A DNA stretch of 64,000 nucleotides from CBDBBY01 sp965203215 (GCA_965203215.1 CBDBBY010000001.1:4650001-4714000), one strand, 5' to 3'; numbered from the stretch's first letter, positions 8,645 through 18,090 are shown. Numbers and translations: made by a program. The notes: a model not told the origin generated them from the letters alone.

Positions 8645-9457
8645 TTGAATTTGACCGCTGAACAAATTGATCGAGCCGCCGCCGACCTGCGCGAGGCCGA
8701 GCGGAGCCGCAAGCAGATCGGGCTGCTTTCGGGTCGGCATCCCGACTTGGATTTGGACGGCGCTTATCGCATTCAGGAAGCGTTCATCCGGAAGAAAACC
8801 GAAGCCGGGCGGCGGATTGTCGGCTGGAAGATCGGCTTGACCTCCCGAGCGATGCAGAGCGCTCTGGGCATCGAGACGCCCGACAGCGGGGCGTTGCTCG
8901 ACGACATGCGTTTCGAGTCGGGTTCGGACTTGCCGGGCACGCGCTTCATTCAACCTCGGGTGGAAGCGGAAATCGCGTTCGAGATGAGTTCCTCGCTGTC
9001 CGGCGACCGGATTTCCTTGGAGGACGTTTCCGCCGCGACGCGGCAGGTTGCGCCGGTTCTTGAAATCCTCGACACGCGGATTGTCCGCAAAGATCCGAAG
9101 ACCGGAAAAAGCCGGACGGTTTGCGACACGATATCCGACAACGCTGCGAACGCGGCTTTCGTGCTTGGCGACCGGTTTCACAAGATCGGCGATTTCGATC
9201 TTCGATGGGTGGGCGCGATCGTCAGACGCGACGGCGTCGTCGAGGAAACCGGATTGGGAGCAGGGGTGCTCGGCAATCCGCTCGAGTCCGTGTTGTGGCT
9301 CGCTCGCCGTCTCGCCCGCATCGGCAAATGCATTTCAGCCGGAGACCTGGTGCTGTCCGGCAGTTTCATTCGACCGATCGAAGCGCCTCCCGGAAGCTCA
9401 TTCAGAGCGGACTTCGGTTCGTTCGGAACTGTCGAATGCAGGTTCATGTCCGATTGA
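8645..9457 (+). CDS. hpaH: 2-oxo-hept-4-ene-1,7-dioate hydratase
   Basis: The conserved N-terminus 'LTAEQIDRAAADLREAERSR' begins just after TTG 8645, giving a 270-residue protein, the usual HpaH size. The frame is open from TTG 8561, but that would add 28 non-conserved residues. Family motifs are 'GWKIGLTSRAMQ', 'GALLDDMRF', 'PRVEAEIAFEM' and 'LSGSFIRP'. It hydrates 2-oxo-hept-4-ene-1,7-dioate in the hpa pathway. The stop abuts the end of the convergent gene with no spacer. hpaG, hpaI and the hydroxylase hpaBC are not in the window. Confidence 0.85.
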   Translation: MNLTAEQIDRAAADLREAERSRKQIGLLSGRHPDLDLDGAYRIQEAFIRKKTEAGRRIVGWKIGLTSRAMQSALGIETPDSGALLDDMRFESGSDLPGTRFIQPRVEAEIAFEMSSSLSGDRISLEDVSAATRQVAPVLEILDTRIVRKDPKTGKSRTVCDTISDNAANAAFVLGDRFHKIGDFDLRWVGAIVRRDGVVEETGLGAGVLGNPLESVLWLARRLARIGKCISAGDLVLSGSFIRPIEAPPGSSFRADFGSFGTVECRFMSD

Positions 9458-10270
9458 TCAAGGGGATCGCGCGTCGTCGTCCAAATCCTCGGCAATCTTC
9501 AAGATTTTATCCGCTATTGCAGGGGAGCCTGCGACGACCCTTCCAACCGCTGTCGGCGATCCGCTTTCATCCAGATCCATGGCCCGGCCGCCAGCTTCCC
9601 GAACAAGCAGCAGCCCCGCCATGCAGTCCCAAGAATTCATGTTGTCCTCAAAATATCCGATGAGCCTGCCCGCCGCCACTTGCGCCAAGCAAAGCGCGCC
9701 GGATCCGTTCTTCACGAACTCGCCGCCTTGCGACTTCAATTGCTCAATGAACTTGGGCGCCGGATTTTTTCTTCGTTTGGTCGCGGTTCCGAGCCCGATA
9801 AGCCCGTCGGCGAAATTCTCGGCCTCCGCCACTCGCGTAGCCTTGCCGTTGAGGAACGCGCCTCGCCCGCGCATGCAATGAAACAACTCGCCATGCACGG
9901 GGTCGTATATGATTCCGACGACGGTGTGCTTGTCCATGTGGCAAGCGAGCACGACGGTCCAAGCCGGAAGCCCGCGAACGAAGTTCGACGTGCCGTCTAT
10001 CGGGTCGATGATCCAAGTGTAGGGAGTCGATCCTTCAGCCTCCGGGTGCTCTTCCCCGACAACGCCGTCGTCTGGAAATCTCCTCGCGATTTCTTGCCGG
10101 ATGAACAATTCGACATTCCTGTCCGCTTCCGAAACAAGATCCTGAGGAGCTTTGATTTCAACCGAAAGCGCATCGACATTCCGAAAATATTCCAACGCCC
10201 GGGCGCCGGCATCCCGGCAAATCGATATTCCCGTTTCGCATCTTGATCGGATGTTTTCTTCTTCGCTCAT
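9458..10270 (-). CDS. Inositol-monophosphatase family phosphatase
   Basis: A 270-residue Mg2+-dependent sugar/inositol phosphatase. Metal-site motifs are 'VVGEEHPE' (E73/E74), 'IIDPIDGTSNFVRG' (D89, D92) and a C-terminal 'WDCMAGLLLVREAGG' (Asp ligand). Family members dephosphorylate myo-inositol-1-phosphate, fructose-1,6-bisphosphate, histidinol phosphate or PAP; sequence reading alone does not settle which. It converges on hpaH with zero intergenic bases and is not obviously linked to its pathway. Confidence 0.82.
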   Translation of the reverse strand: MSEEENIRSRCETGISICRDAGARALEYFRNVDALSVEIKAPQDLVSEADRNVELFIRQEIARRFPDDGVVGEEHPEAEGSTPYTWIIDPIDGTSNFVRGLPAWTVVLACHMDKHTVVGIIYDPVHGELFHCMRGRGAFLNGKATRVAEAENFADGLIGLGTATKRRKNPAPKFIEQLKSQGGEFVKNGSGALCLAQVAAGRLIGYFEDNMNSWDCMAGLLLVREAGGRAMDLDESGSPTAVGRVVAGSPAIADKILKIAEDLDDDARSP

Positions 10271-10789
10271 CGTGCTGCGTTCTCATTTGCGCCGGAACGC
10301 CCTCTCTGCGCTTGGAACCGGTAGTGCTTCTATTGCCGGTCGTACGCTTCGGCAACCAGAAGTTGCCATCGTTTCGCGCCGCTCTCAAATCAGTTTGGAC
10401 AAGGTTGGCGGATGGCGCGTCGCAACCCTCAGCTTCGCTGATTGTCGCGGATAGCCGAGCATCGGCATCAGCGTTTGGTCGCTGTCCGGGCGGGCGATTG
10501 GGATCTTTCGAAAGCGACCGCGATTGGACATTCGGCGGATTTCGACGGCTCGCGGATCGGCCTCGGCAAGAGCCGACGATATTGCGCTGACGACGGGTAT
10601 CGTGAAGTTGAAGGCGCCAGCCGGATGATCCACGAACGTCCGTTCAAAAAATCGCTATGGCGGATGGCGCACTTGCGAGAGCCACGCAAATGCATTAGCT
10701 GCAAGCGATAACTTAGCCGCATTTATTTTAAGCGGCCGTAACTGAGCGAGTCTCTGGAACGGGCGCGCGAGCAGCACGAGAAGGACAAT
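10271..10789. other. Intergenic region with no recognised gene
   Basis: About 520 bases between two divergently transcribed genes. Short frames exist on both strands but show no domain or convincing codon pattern. It must hold the promoters of the phosphatase gene (minus) and the Slam-like gene (plus). Confidence 0.5.
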
Positions 10790-12268
10790 ATGATGATTAA
10801 CAACGGCGTGTTTCGCAGGATCATCGCCGCGGCGATGGTTTCTTTGGCTTGTGCAACATCTTACGCGCAAGACGCCGCGGACGGAATGACCGACGAAATC
10901 GCCGCTGCCCGCGAATTGATCTTTACCGGCGATCCGGCAGAGTTGACGTCCGCATTGGAAACTTTCAGGGCGCTGGCGGAGCGCGACCCGGAAAACATTG
11001 ATGTGCTTTATTTTCGCGGAACGGCGGCGTTGAATTTATCGGTTTTTGATCCGGCTCTCTTGGAGCAGCCGCTTACCGAAGACGAGCAAGCCGCGCTACT
11101 GGAGGAAGCCATAGAGAGCTTCAGAAAGGTCTTGGAATTGCGACCAAATCTTGCCGGGGCCAGGTTGGAGCTTGCAAGGGCGCTTTTCGTTCGCGGCAAA
11201 TGCACTCTTCCTCCGGAAGACCTGCTCGAGCACATCTTGGGCGATGATTGCGACGAAGCCGCCCACCATTACCGCAGGGCGCTCGCGACCGATTCGTTGC
11301 CGGACTTCCTCGCGGAAGTCACGAATTGGCAGCTGAACATCATCAGGGCCCGAAAGAGAATGACCGCGAGATTGCAGGTGACGGCTGCACCGGACACGAA
11401 CATCAATGCGGCCACTTCGGCGACGCGCTTCATTCCCGCTATACCGATCGCTCCGTACTTCGACATCAACGAGCAAGACAGAGCCACCTCGGGAATCGGA
11501 TTGAGGATTTCCGGCTCGGCCGATTACAGGCATCCGTTGGAAAGGTCTTTGTTCCCTAATTCCACGACACGGATTCGGATCGGAACGACGCTTGCGAGGA
11601 GCGAGTATGAAGGCAACAGGTTCGATACGACGTCCCTTTATCTCCGAGCCGGACCGGAAGTTCTTTTTGAGCGTGCGCGGGCAAGCCTGCTGGCTTTGGG
11701 CGACTACGGCTGGGCGTCCGGCAGCCGAGTAGGATACGGCTTGGGTTTGGAGTTGAACGGCGATGTTCGTTTGACCGACAGATTGTTTTGGGGCGGCAGC
11801 GTTGAAGCGATAAATCGCAGGTATCGAAACGACTCCGGCAGAAACGGGCCGCGATACTACTTCAGTACGAACCTTGCATACACTTTGACTCCTGCGATCC
11901 TTGTCGGCGGGCGGCTTGGTTTGGACAGAATCAGAACCGAAAGCCTGACGGGCAAGCATCAGAGGAAATCGATCGGCGTCTTCGCGGATTTCGATTTGCC
12001 CCCGATATTGAGCATATCGGGATTCCGGACGGGCGTCGCGTATGACCGTTCGCTGACGAATTACGAGCGTCCCGGATATTTCATTCTGAGTCCGAATGCG
12101 CGCAGGGACCGCGCAAAGGCGGCCCGGCTTTCGATTTCGAACGTAAACTTCACAGTTTACGACTTCGCACCGACTGTGACGCTTGTTTACGAGACGAATG
12201 AATCGAATATTCCGACGATCGGATACAATCGGACGCGCGTTGAATTCGCATTCGGCAGGATTTTCTGA
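10790..12268 (+). CDS. Slam-like (DUF560) TPR / beta-barrel outer-membrane protein
   Basis: A 492-residue protein. It has a signal peptide ('IIAAAMVSLACATSYAQ', cut around residue 26), then a TPR-like helical region to about residue 200 ('ALAERDPENIDVLYFRGTAALNLS', 'SFRKVLELRPNLAGARLELARALF'). A C-terminal half of alternating amphipathic strands ends in Phe, the outer-membrane barrel signature. This architecture matches the Slam family, whose known members move lipoproteins or hemophores to the cell surface. No TbpB-like or hemophilin-like partner lies beside it, so the cargo is unknown. It appears monocistronic. Confidence 0.7.
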   Translation: MMINNGVFRRIIAAAMVSLACATSYAQDAADGMTDEIAAARELIFTGDPAELTSALETFRALAERDPENIDVLYFRGTAALNLSVFDPALLEQPLTEDEQAALLEEAIESFRKVLELRPNLAGARLELARALFVRGKCTLPPEDLLEHILGDDCDEAAHHYRRALATDSLPDFLAEVTNWQLNIIRARKRMTARLQVTAAPDTNINAATSATRFIPAIPIAPYFDINEQDRATSGIGLRISGSADYRHPLERSLFPNSTTRIRIGTTLARSEYEGNRFDTTSLYLRAGPEVLFERARASLLALGDYGWASGSRVGYGLGLELNGDVRLTDRLFWGGSVEAINRRYRNDSGRNGPRYYFSTNLAYTLTPAILVGGRLGLDRIRTESLTGKHQRKSIGVFADFDLPPILSISGFRTGVAYDRSLTNYERPGYFILSPNARRDRAKAARLSISNVNFTVYDFAPTVTLVYETNESNIPTIGYNRTRVEFAFGRIF

Positions 12269-12466
12269 GCGGACTCATTTGTGGACCGTCTGCTGTCGCG
12301 ATGGCGGCAGGCGGAGCGGACCGCGACTGCGCGTTTGAATCAACCGCCGGTCATAGGGAATGTCTTAACCATTCCGGGGGAAGGTGATATTGGCTTGGAG
12401 CGCAGAGTAACTTGAGCTGGTTGAATCTGCCATGGCTCAGGGCAACTATTTCCTGACTTGGATGGA

Positions 12467-13198
12467 ATGGGCGCACTGTACGACACCATCGGGATCAATT
12501 ACTCCAAAGCCCGCCGAACCGATCCGAGAATTGCCGAAGCGGTCCACGTCCATCTGGGCGATGCGAAAACCGTTTTGAACGTCGGGGCCGGAACCGGTTC
12601 GTACGAACCGCCCCATCTCAAGGTCACCGCTGTCGAACCCTCCGCGGTGATGATCAATCAGAGGTTGCCAAGTGATGCCTTTGTCATTCAAGCCAGCGCC
12701 GAAGAGTTGCCGTTCCGGGACAAATCTTTCGACGCCGCCCTTGCGATACTCACTGTTCATCATTGGGCCGATCTCCGGAAAGGTCTTGCGGAAATGCGGC
12801 GTGCAACGCGCGGCAAGATCGTGATCCTGACGTTTGATCCATTGAATGCGGACTTCTGGTTGCTGGACTATCTCCCGTCAATTGAAGCGGCAGATCGAAA
12901 ACAGATACCCTGCTTGTCGGATTTTGAAAATGCGCTCGGTCCAGTCGACCGCATTGAAGTTCCTATTCCGCACGACTGCGTCGATGGCATGCTATGCGCA
13001 TATTGGCGTCGCCCCGCGGCCTATTTGGATCCGGAAATTCGCGGGGCAATATCCACATTCTCGAAAATCGGCGACTTGGAGGAACCTCTGGCACGTTTGG
13101 AGGACGATATTCGAAGCGGAAGGTGGGAGAGAAAGTACCGCTGGCTGCTCGAAAAGGATGCGTTGGATTTGGGCTGCCATCTCGTGGTGACGCGATAG
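12467..13198 (+). CDS. Class I SAM-dependent methyltransferase
   Basis: About 243 residues from ATG 12467 (TTG 12458 is an alternative). Motif I is 'VLNVGAGTGSYEP', the acidic post-I position is 'VTAVEPS', 'ASAEELPFRDKSFDAALAILTVHHW' covers motifs II/III, and 'KGLAEMRRATRGKIVILTFDP' follows. This is the UbiE/Methyltransf_11 fold. The substrate is unknown; neighbours give no clue. Confidence 0.78.
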   Translation: MGALYDTIGINYSKARRTDPRIAEAVHVHLGDAKTVLNVGAGTGSYEPPHLKVTAVEPSAVMINQRLPSDAFVIQASAEELPFRDKSFDAALAILTVHHWADLRKGLAEMRRATRGKIVILTFDPLNADFWLLDYLPSIEAADRKQIPCLSDFENALGPVDRIEVPIPHDCVDGMLCAYWRRPAAYLDPEIRGAISTFSKIGDLEEPLARLEDDIRSGRWERKYRWLLEKDALDLGCHLVVTR

Positions 13199-13436
13199 GA
13201 AATCGCAATCACGCTTTTGCGCCGATTGAGCCGATAGGAATCGCTCCAGCATCGAATATGGTTTGAAGAACGCCGATGACAGTATCTGGCGGAGTCTCGA
13301 CTTGAATGCGCAATAGTCGAAGAAAAGTCGAACTGCATCTGCCATTTGGGCTTCCCGGTTCGATCAATTGCAAAGCAGCGCAGGTGTTGACCAAAACACT
13401 CTCCGGAAACCCGGGGTGATTCAAAATTTTGCAGTT

Positions 13437-13676
13437 TCAATCGCTCTCAACTGCACTTGAACGTTTCTTCTGCTTGGATCCAGCAGATTTTTGCTCAGGT
13501 TGAGGTGCGTTTGTCACGGGCAGTGTCAAGCTGCGTGATAGTCCCCTTTTCCCCAATATCTTCCGTATGCTGTCTTGGCGCAGCCTCAACAGCGTCCTCA
13601 GATCCGGGGCTTTCAACGTCTCCGAGTCTTGCATGTTCGTCGTCCTCTCGATTTTTTCGGCTGAATTTGCTCGCAT
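13437..13676 (-). CDS. Small hypothetical ORF or frameshifted tail of the split protease gene
   Basis: 79 codons on the minus strand, overlapping the tail of the disrupted ClpP-like gene in another frame. Its composition ('DLRTLLRLRQDSIRKILGKRG') looks more protein-like than the overlapping tail. An A6 run lies where the two frames meet, so it may be the true C-terminus reached by a frameshift, or a separate small gene with ATG at 13676. No family recognised. Confidence 0.35.
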   Translation of the reverse strand: MRANSAEKIERTTNMQDSETLKAPDLRTLLRLRQDSIRKILGKRGLSRSLTLPVTNAPQPEQKSAGSKQKKRSSAVESD

Positions 13677-14035
13677 TCATGGATTGCCTGCTTGACAGAA
13701 ATTGATACGGTTTCCGCCCTTCGGAGACCGAGTAATCGGGCAGCCTGGCTCCGTTACCGAGCTTTTCCTCCAAACGCTTTCCTGTTGATGTCGGTTCAAG
13801 CACCGTATGGAACCACTCGCTTGCCTCTTTCCGATCAATCACGTACCCGTGAGTAGGATATGCCGTTAACATTGAATTTAATTTGCTTGCCTCAATGTTT
13901 TTGCCTTCAGACAGCAATCGCACACCGTACTTGGATGCAATCAAATTAGCCATATACGCTTCGCCAACATAAAGCGGGTCGATCTGTCTGTAAATTGGTG
14001 TAAACAAGCCGGCTGTCATTTCTGTTGCAATCTGA

Positions 14036-15016
14036 GAGCTTGAACGAAAATTCAGCAGCTTCGCCTAGATATTGAGTGGCCTCGCCAAGATGTGGTATCT
14101 TTTGTCAACTTTGAACCCGACAAAAGGATGCCGGACATGCCCTGGAACGAGACCACCAAGACCGAGTATACACGCCCTCGGGATCGGTTTGAAAGCGATT
14201 TGACGGATGAGGAATGGAATTTGGTCGAACCGTGCCTTCCGCCTCCGGCCAAGAGAGGACGCCCCCGCAAGACAGACCTTCGGGAGGTGTTCAATGCGAT
14301 CCAGTTTGTGCTCGCCACCGGAGGCCAGTGGCGGGCACTTCCTCATTGTTTTCCGCCAGTTACGACGGTCCAATATTATTTCCATCTCTGGAGTCGCAAC
14401 GGGGTCATCGACCGGATGACGGACAAGCTTCGCAGCCTCGGGCGCAAGCTGGCGGGACGCTCGGAGACCCCGACCGCTGCGGCGATCGACACCCAATCGG
14501 TGAAGACGACGGAGAGCGGCGGGCCTTCGGGCTACGACGCGGGCAAGAAGGTCAAGGGGCGCAAGCGCCACCTCGTCGTCGACGCCGAAGGGTTCCCGCT
14601 CGGGCTCGCCGTCCACGCGGCTTCGGTGCAGGATCGGGACGGAGCTCCGGCGGTGATCCTCGGAGTGCTGGAGAAGGCGCCGCACATCAAGAAAATCTGG
14701 GCGGACGGCGGATATCAAGGAAAGAAGCTGGCGTCCGCGCTCACGAAGCTCGGGATCGGAACCGATCTTGAGATCATCAAAAAACCCAAGGATGTCAAAG
14801 GCTTCACGGTTCTCTACCGCCGCTGGGTCGTGGAGCGGACCTTCGCCTGGATGTCGCGCTGCCGGCGTCTGGCGAAGGACTACGAGCGGAGCTTGGAGAG
14901 CTCGCTGGCGTGGGCGCAGCTGGCCGCGTGCCGCTTCATGATGCGCCGGATCGCAAGGGCCACAACATGCTGATAATAAACAATAAAATGGGATTCATGA
15001 ATTTCCGTTCATACTC
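14036..15016 (+). mobile_element. Complete IS5-family insertion sequence (IS427-like), 981 bp
   Basis: Imperfect terminal inverted repeats are readable: left GAGCTTGAACGAAAATTCA (14036-14054) and, on the opposite strand, GAGTATGAACGGAAATTCA at the right end (16 of 19 match). It is flanked by a 3-bp TGA duplication at 14033-14035 and 15017-15019 within a CTGAG target, as expected of IS427-group elements that duplicate TNA. One transposase gene fills the element. Intact ends and target duplication point to recent insertion. Confidence 0.88.
14128..14973 (+). CDS. IS5-family DDE transposase
   Basis: About 281 residues from the ATG at 14128 (the frame opens at 14092). The N-terminal insertion domain is 'LTDEEWNLVEPCLPPPAKRGRPRKTD'. 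Catalytic residues are D121 in 'AAIDTQSVKTTE', D193 in 'IWADGGYQG' and E236 in 'RWVVERTFAWMSRCRRL'. The frame is complete, not split into orfA/orfB. It lies on the strand opposite the protease gene it interrupts. Confidence 0.9.
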   Translation: MPDMPWNETTKTEYTRPRDRFESDLTDEEWNLVEPCLPPPAKRGRPRKTDLREVFNAIQFVLATGGQWRALPHCFPPVTTVQYYFHLWSRNGVIDRMTDKLRSLGRKLAGRSETPTAAAIDTQSVKTTESGGPSGYDAGKKVKGRKRHLVVDAEGFPLGLAVHAASVQDRDGAPAVILGVLEKAPHIKKIWADGGYQGKKLASALTKLGIGTDLEIIKKPKDVKGFTVLYRRWVVERTFAWMSRCRRLAKDYERSLESSLAWAQLAACRFMMRRIARATTC

Positions 15017-15866
15017 TGAGATGCCGTCCTCAAGGTAATGGCGCTACCAAATTTCACTTTGGTGTGCAAAAAAAACTCCTCGAATGCTTCAAACGCTTGG
15101 AGTTTGTAGGCTGACAATGTGTCCATTACCGTAAGACCCGACTGCGTTTCCCAAATCTCATCCTTCTTCAACAATTGCACATCAAGCGGCCCAAGCTCCC
15201 CATGATCCGACATGATGAGTTCATGCGCGCCCAAAGCAGCGAGTGTGCCTGCACTCTTGCAAAAACCAGACACATAAAGAAAAAAACGCTCATATTGCGT
15301 TTGAAGACATCTCGTGATCCTATGCGCCGCATCTGGATCTCCACCCATCGTCACGAGCATCAGGAGCACATTCTTCCGACTTCGCAGGGCGATGCAGTTA
15401 TCGATAAAGTGCTGGTCTGTAGGTCGCTGGATTGGCCCGTTAAAGTGGATTATATCGGCATCAAGCTCTTCGGCCAAAAGGTCGGCAATCTGTTCCAGCG
15501 ATTGAGTTTTCGGCATCTTCCTGTCCATCTTGAGATGCCAACTACGGCGACCAAATCATCTTGATTGAGGTAAGTATCGGCATTCAAACGAGCATGTCAG
15601 ACGGAATTCAATGGTGATCATCGGTGACGACCGAGTGAATCTTCCTTGAAATGGTCGAAGTGAAGCGCTCCAGCCAGATGCCTGAAAGTCTTGTTCTGAG
15701 ATGCAGACACCGCGATGACGGCGAAAGAACTGTTGTTCGTCAGCGCAGGGTCAAACTGCGGAAGCTGGCGGCACGCCTTCCGCACCTTTCGTTTCGGGGG
15801 CTCCATCCGCTATCGCGAGCTTTGGAGCGTCGAGGAAAGCTTCTGGATCGTCAAGCGCAACTTCAA

Positions 15867-16004
15867 GGTGCAGCAGTCAAAGCCGGAAAGAGCGTCTACA
15901 GAACAGCCCTCGTCGAACTTCCCGACAGCCTCAACAAAGCCGAACGGCAAGGACAGCTCGCCAAAAAAATCCAGTACTTCACAGAGCACTTGATGGACCA
16001 CCGA
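15867..16004 (+). pseudogene. IS21-family istB remnant
   Basis: About 46 codons read 'AAVKAGKSVYRTALVEL', 'DSLNKAERQGQLAKKIQYF', close to the helper ATPase IstB just after its Walker A region. Neither the Walker A nor the downstream Walker B segment is present. The rest of 15529-16303 holds no recognisable gene. A 3'-ward minus frame after the DUF4276 gene (TTG 16317) has a plausible first ~50 residues but no known family. Confidence 0.5.
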
Positions 16005-16303
16005 CGTCGGTCGTCAGTCGAGCCAGAGTTTCAAGGCACCCGCCAGCCCTTGCGGTGGGCTGGAGTGCGCAGCGCGACCGGTCAAGGCAAGGGTTGCAGC
16101 CCCTTCCGAATTCGGCGGTGATCAACGAGTGCCGCCCGCTTCGGGTGGAGGGGCGGCTGATACGGGTCGAGAGTAGCTCAATTTCATATGGCCGCAAAAG
16201 GCGGTGGCGGCCGGATGCGAGCCCAAATTCAGACTCCTTCAGGAGCAGCGCGTCGCGGAACATCTCGCGCGCAATTTCAAAGCTTCTGCCGGACTCGAGG
16301 TAA

Positions 16304-16969
16304 TCATGTGTTTCCAAAAGCTCGGGAATCCGGCGCCAGCCCTTCCAAGCTCGTCGACCAACCGTTGAACCGCGGGCATTCCAAGCGGATCTTCGTCAAT
16401 CCCGCCGCCCGCGCAACCGACAGGCCGTCACGGCGTTTGCGGTATCCTTGCACCGCATTCAAAATTCGCTTGCTCGGCGCGCTTTCCGGATGGTCGTTGA
16501 TATCTTCGGGCGTCTCGAATTGTCGGCGGATATCCGAAAGTGCCGCGATTTCATGCTCCGCCACATGTTCAATTGCCCCGAATGCAAACGTGTCAGAAAA
16601 CAGCAGCCCCTCGAACTCGTGCCTCTGAACATAAGGGAACCCCCGTTTCGTGCCGAGATTGTTTCTATGGATTTCCTGACCGAGATCTTTCTCCAAACCC
16701 TCAACCGACCGCTCTCCCTTGTCCTTAAAGCCGTAGTAATCGACCAGCGACGTTACGGCGTTGAAATTCCAGCTTAAATTAACCATGTCCGATACGAGTT
16801 TTTCAAAGCTGACGTTGCCGCCGCCGGCATTGCAACCGCTGGCGCTTCTGGCGCGGTGGATCCGAATGGCAAACGGGTAGACTCCCAATGGACACAAATG
16901 ATTGGCGAGAACTTCTTTGACGAACCCTTCCTCCGTCTGACCCTCCACTGAAATGGCGAGCCGAATCAA
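16304..16969 (-). CDS. DUF4276 family protein (TOPRIM-like), partner of an AAA ATPase
   Basis: A 221-residue protein with the DUF4276 pattern: 'LAISVEGQTEEGFVKEVL' at the N-terminus, 'AVTSLVDYYGF' in the middle and 'VQRHEFEGLLFSD' after it. The first Glu and the later acidic positions resemble the TOPRIM metal site of OLD-type nucleases. The start lies 4 bases inside the AAA ATPase gene, so it is the second gene of a coupled pair. Inferred role: nuclease or effector of a two-gene ATPase/TOPRIM module, as in split OLD or PARIS-type anti-phage systems. No experiment is known to me for this exact pair. Confidence 0.72.
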   Translation of the reverse strand: MIRLAISVEGQTEEGFVKEVLANHLCPLGVYPFAIRIHRARSASGCNAGGGNVSFEKLVSDMVNLSWNFNAVTSLVDYYGFKDKGERSVEGLEKDLGQEIHRNNLGTKRGFPYVQRHEFEGLLFSDTFAFGAIEHVAEHEIAALSDIRRQFETPEDINDHPESAPSKRILNAVQGYRKRRDGLSVARAAGLTKIRLECPRFNGWSTSLEGLAPDSRAFGNT

Positions 16970-18090
16970 GGACGGCCCCCTATCAAGTTCTTCTGCCAGA
17001 GCTCGCCCGTTGTGTATTTTTCCAACCAGTGCCGGTACTCTCTTTTGTCGTGCCTAAGAATCCTCGTCCGCCCGTCCTTCAACTCCAGAACGTGGATTTC
17101 GTCGAAGTCGAACTCGTCGACCAGCAGGGGCGACTGGGTTGCAACGATGACCTGCCGCTCCTCTGCGAGCGCTTTGATCATGTCTCCGACCAAGGCGATG
17201 GCGGAAGGATGCAACCCCAGTTCCGGTTCATCCATGAGCAGCACGTCGGGGAGCATCTCGGGCGGGAGGTTCAACAGCGTCACCAGCGCGAAGAGGCGCA
17301 GAGAGCCATCCGATGTCAGGTTGGGGCCGAAAGTCTTGTTCATGCCCTTCGCCTTCCATTGAAGCAAAACCGCCCTTGCGTCCTCTTCAATTTGAAACCG
17401 ATCGAAATTCGGCAGACATCGCCCAATATAGTCGCAAATGGATTCGAAACGGCGCGAATATTCGCGTTCCAGGCGAAGCAAGATTGCAGCCAAGTTCCCG
17501 CCATTGGACAAAAGGTAGTTGTTTTCCGTCGGATCACATTTCGTCATGAACGCAGAATTGAAAGAGGTGTCGTGAAACTGATACGCGGAGCAACGCCGCA
17601 AAAGATGGACAAGCACTCCTGCAGCCTTCCGTTCGAAGTCGACGAATTTGTCCGACTGTCCGGCTTCAACGATTTTCGCCTCAACATGACTTGTTCCAAG
17701 TTCCTGCCAAGGTGCCTCGGCGCCGGATCCAACGCGGGTGAATCGAAATGCCTCATCCACAAACTGGAAACGGTCCGGCTGCGCGTATTCAAGCGTGAAT
17801 CGATAATCGTTGCGTCCGGACTCCGTCCGTATGGCCAGTTGGGCTTCCATCCGCAGGCAGGTTTTGCTGCCGCCGAACAACTGATCGTCGGCGCCGCCGT
17901 AGCGCTGAACGAACTCGTTCAAGCGACGGACGCGGATCATCCAGCTCATCATCTCGAAGAAGCGAACGAGATTGGATTTTCCAGAACCATTTGCGCCGAT
18001 CAGCAACGCGGCACGAGGCATGTCGCCGATCTCGACGTCGGCAAGAGATCGAAAACCTTTAACGCGAAAAGACTCGATGAAATTCGGCAT
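16966..18090 (-). CDS. AAA/SMC-like ATPase of a two-gene module
   Basis: A 374-residue ATP-binding protein starting 'FIESFRVKGFRSLADVEIGD'. Walker A is 'GANGSGKSN' (G32-N40), the ABC-type signature is 'TSDGSLRLFAL' (about 259-269), Walker B is 'VLLMDEPELGLHP' (D287, E288), and 'VIVATQSPLLVDEF' is the switch/His-loop region. This is the RecF/OLD ATPase class (AAA_21). It lacks a fused TOPRIM domain; the DUF4276 protein encoded directly after it (4-base overlap) likely supplies that part. It sits next to insertion-sequence debris and a broken ClpP-like gene, as accessory or defence loci often do. Confidence 0.8.
   Translation of the reverse strand: MPNFIESFRVKGFRSLADVEIGDMPRAALLIGANGSGKSNLVRFFEMMSWMIRVRRLNEFVQRYGGADDQLFGGSKTCLRMEAQLAIRTESGRNDYRFTLEYAQPDRFQFVDEAFRFTRVGSGAEAPWQELGTSHVEAKIVEAGQSDKFVDFERKAAGVLVHLLRRCSAYQFHDTSFNSAFMTKCDPTENNYLLSNGGNLAAILLRLEREYSRRFESICDYIGRCLPNFDRFQIEEDARAVLLQWKAKGMNKTFGPNLTSDGSLRLFALVTLLNLPPEMLPDVLLMDEPELGLHPSAIALVGDMIKALAEERQVIVATQSPLLVDEFDFDEIHVLELKDGRTRILRHDKREYRHWLEKYTTGELWQKNLIGGRP

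Larger units (their letters stand above)
13495..15528 (-). pseudogene. ClpP-fold serine protease gene (SDH_sah/SppA-like) split by an IS5-family element
   Basis: The 5' part (15528 down to about 15017) encodes a ClpP/crotonase-fold protease with 'MLVTMGGDPDAAHRI', the nucleophile motif 'CKSAGTLAALGAHELIMSD' and 'GELGPLDVQ'. The 3' part (about 14035 down to 13495) continues 'SSQIATEMTAGLFTPIYRQI', 'DPLYVGEAYMANLIASKYG'. Removing the 981-bp IS plus one TGA copy restores the frame through '..LRTASQIATEMTAG..', the expected family sequence. The family (PF01972, 'serine dehydrogenase proteinase') is poorly understood; members often lie in defence or phage-like neighbourhoods. The 5' part now ends at a stop inside the IS, so the product is probably non-functional. 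Confidence 0.82.
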
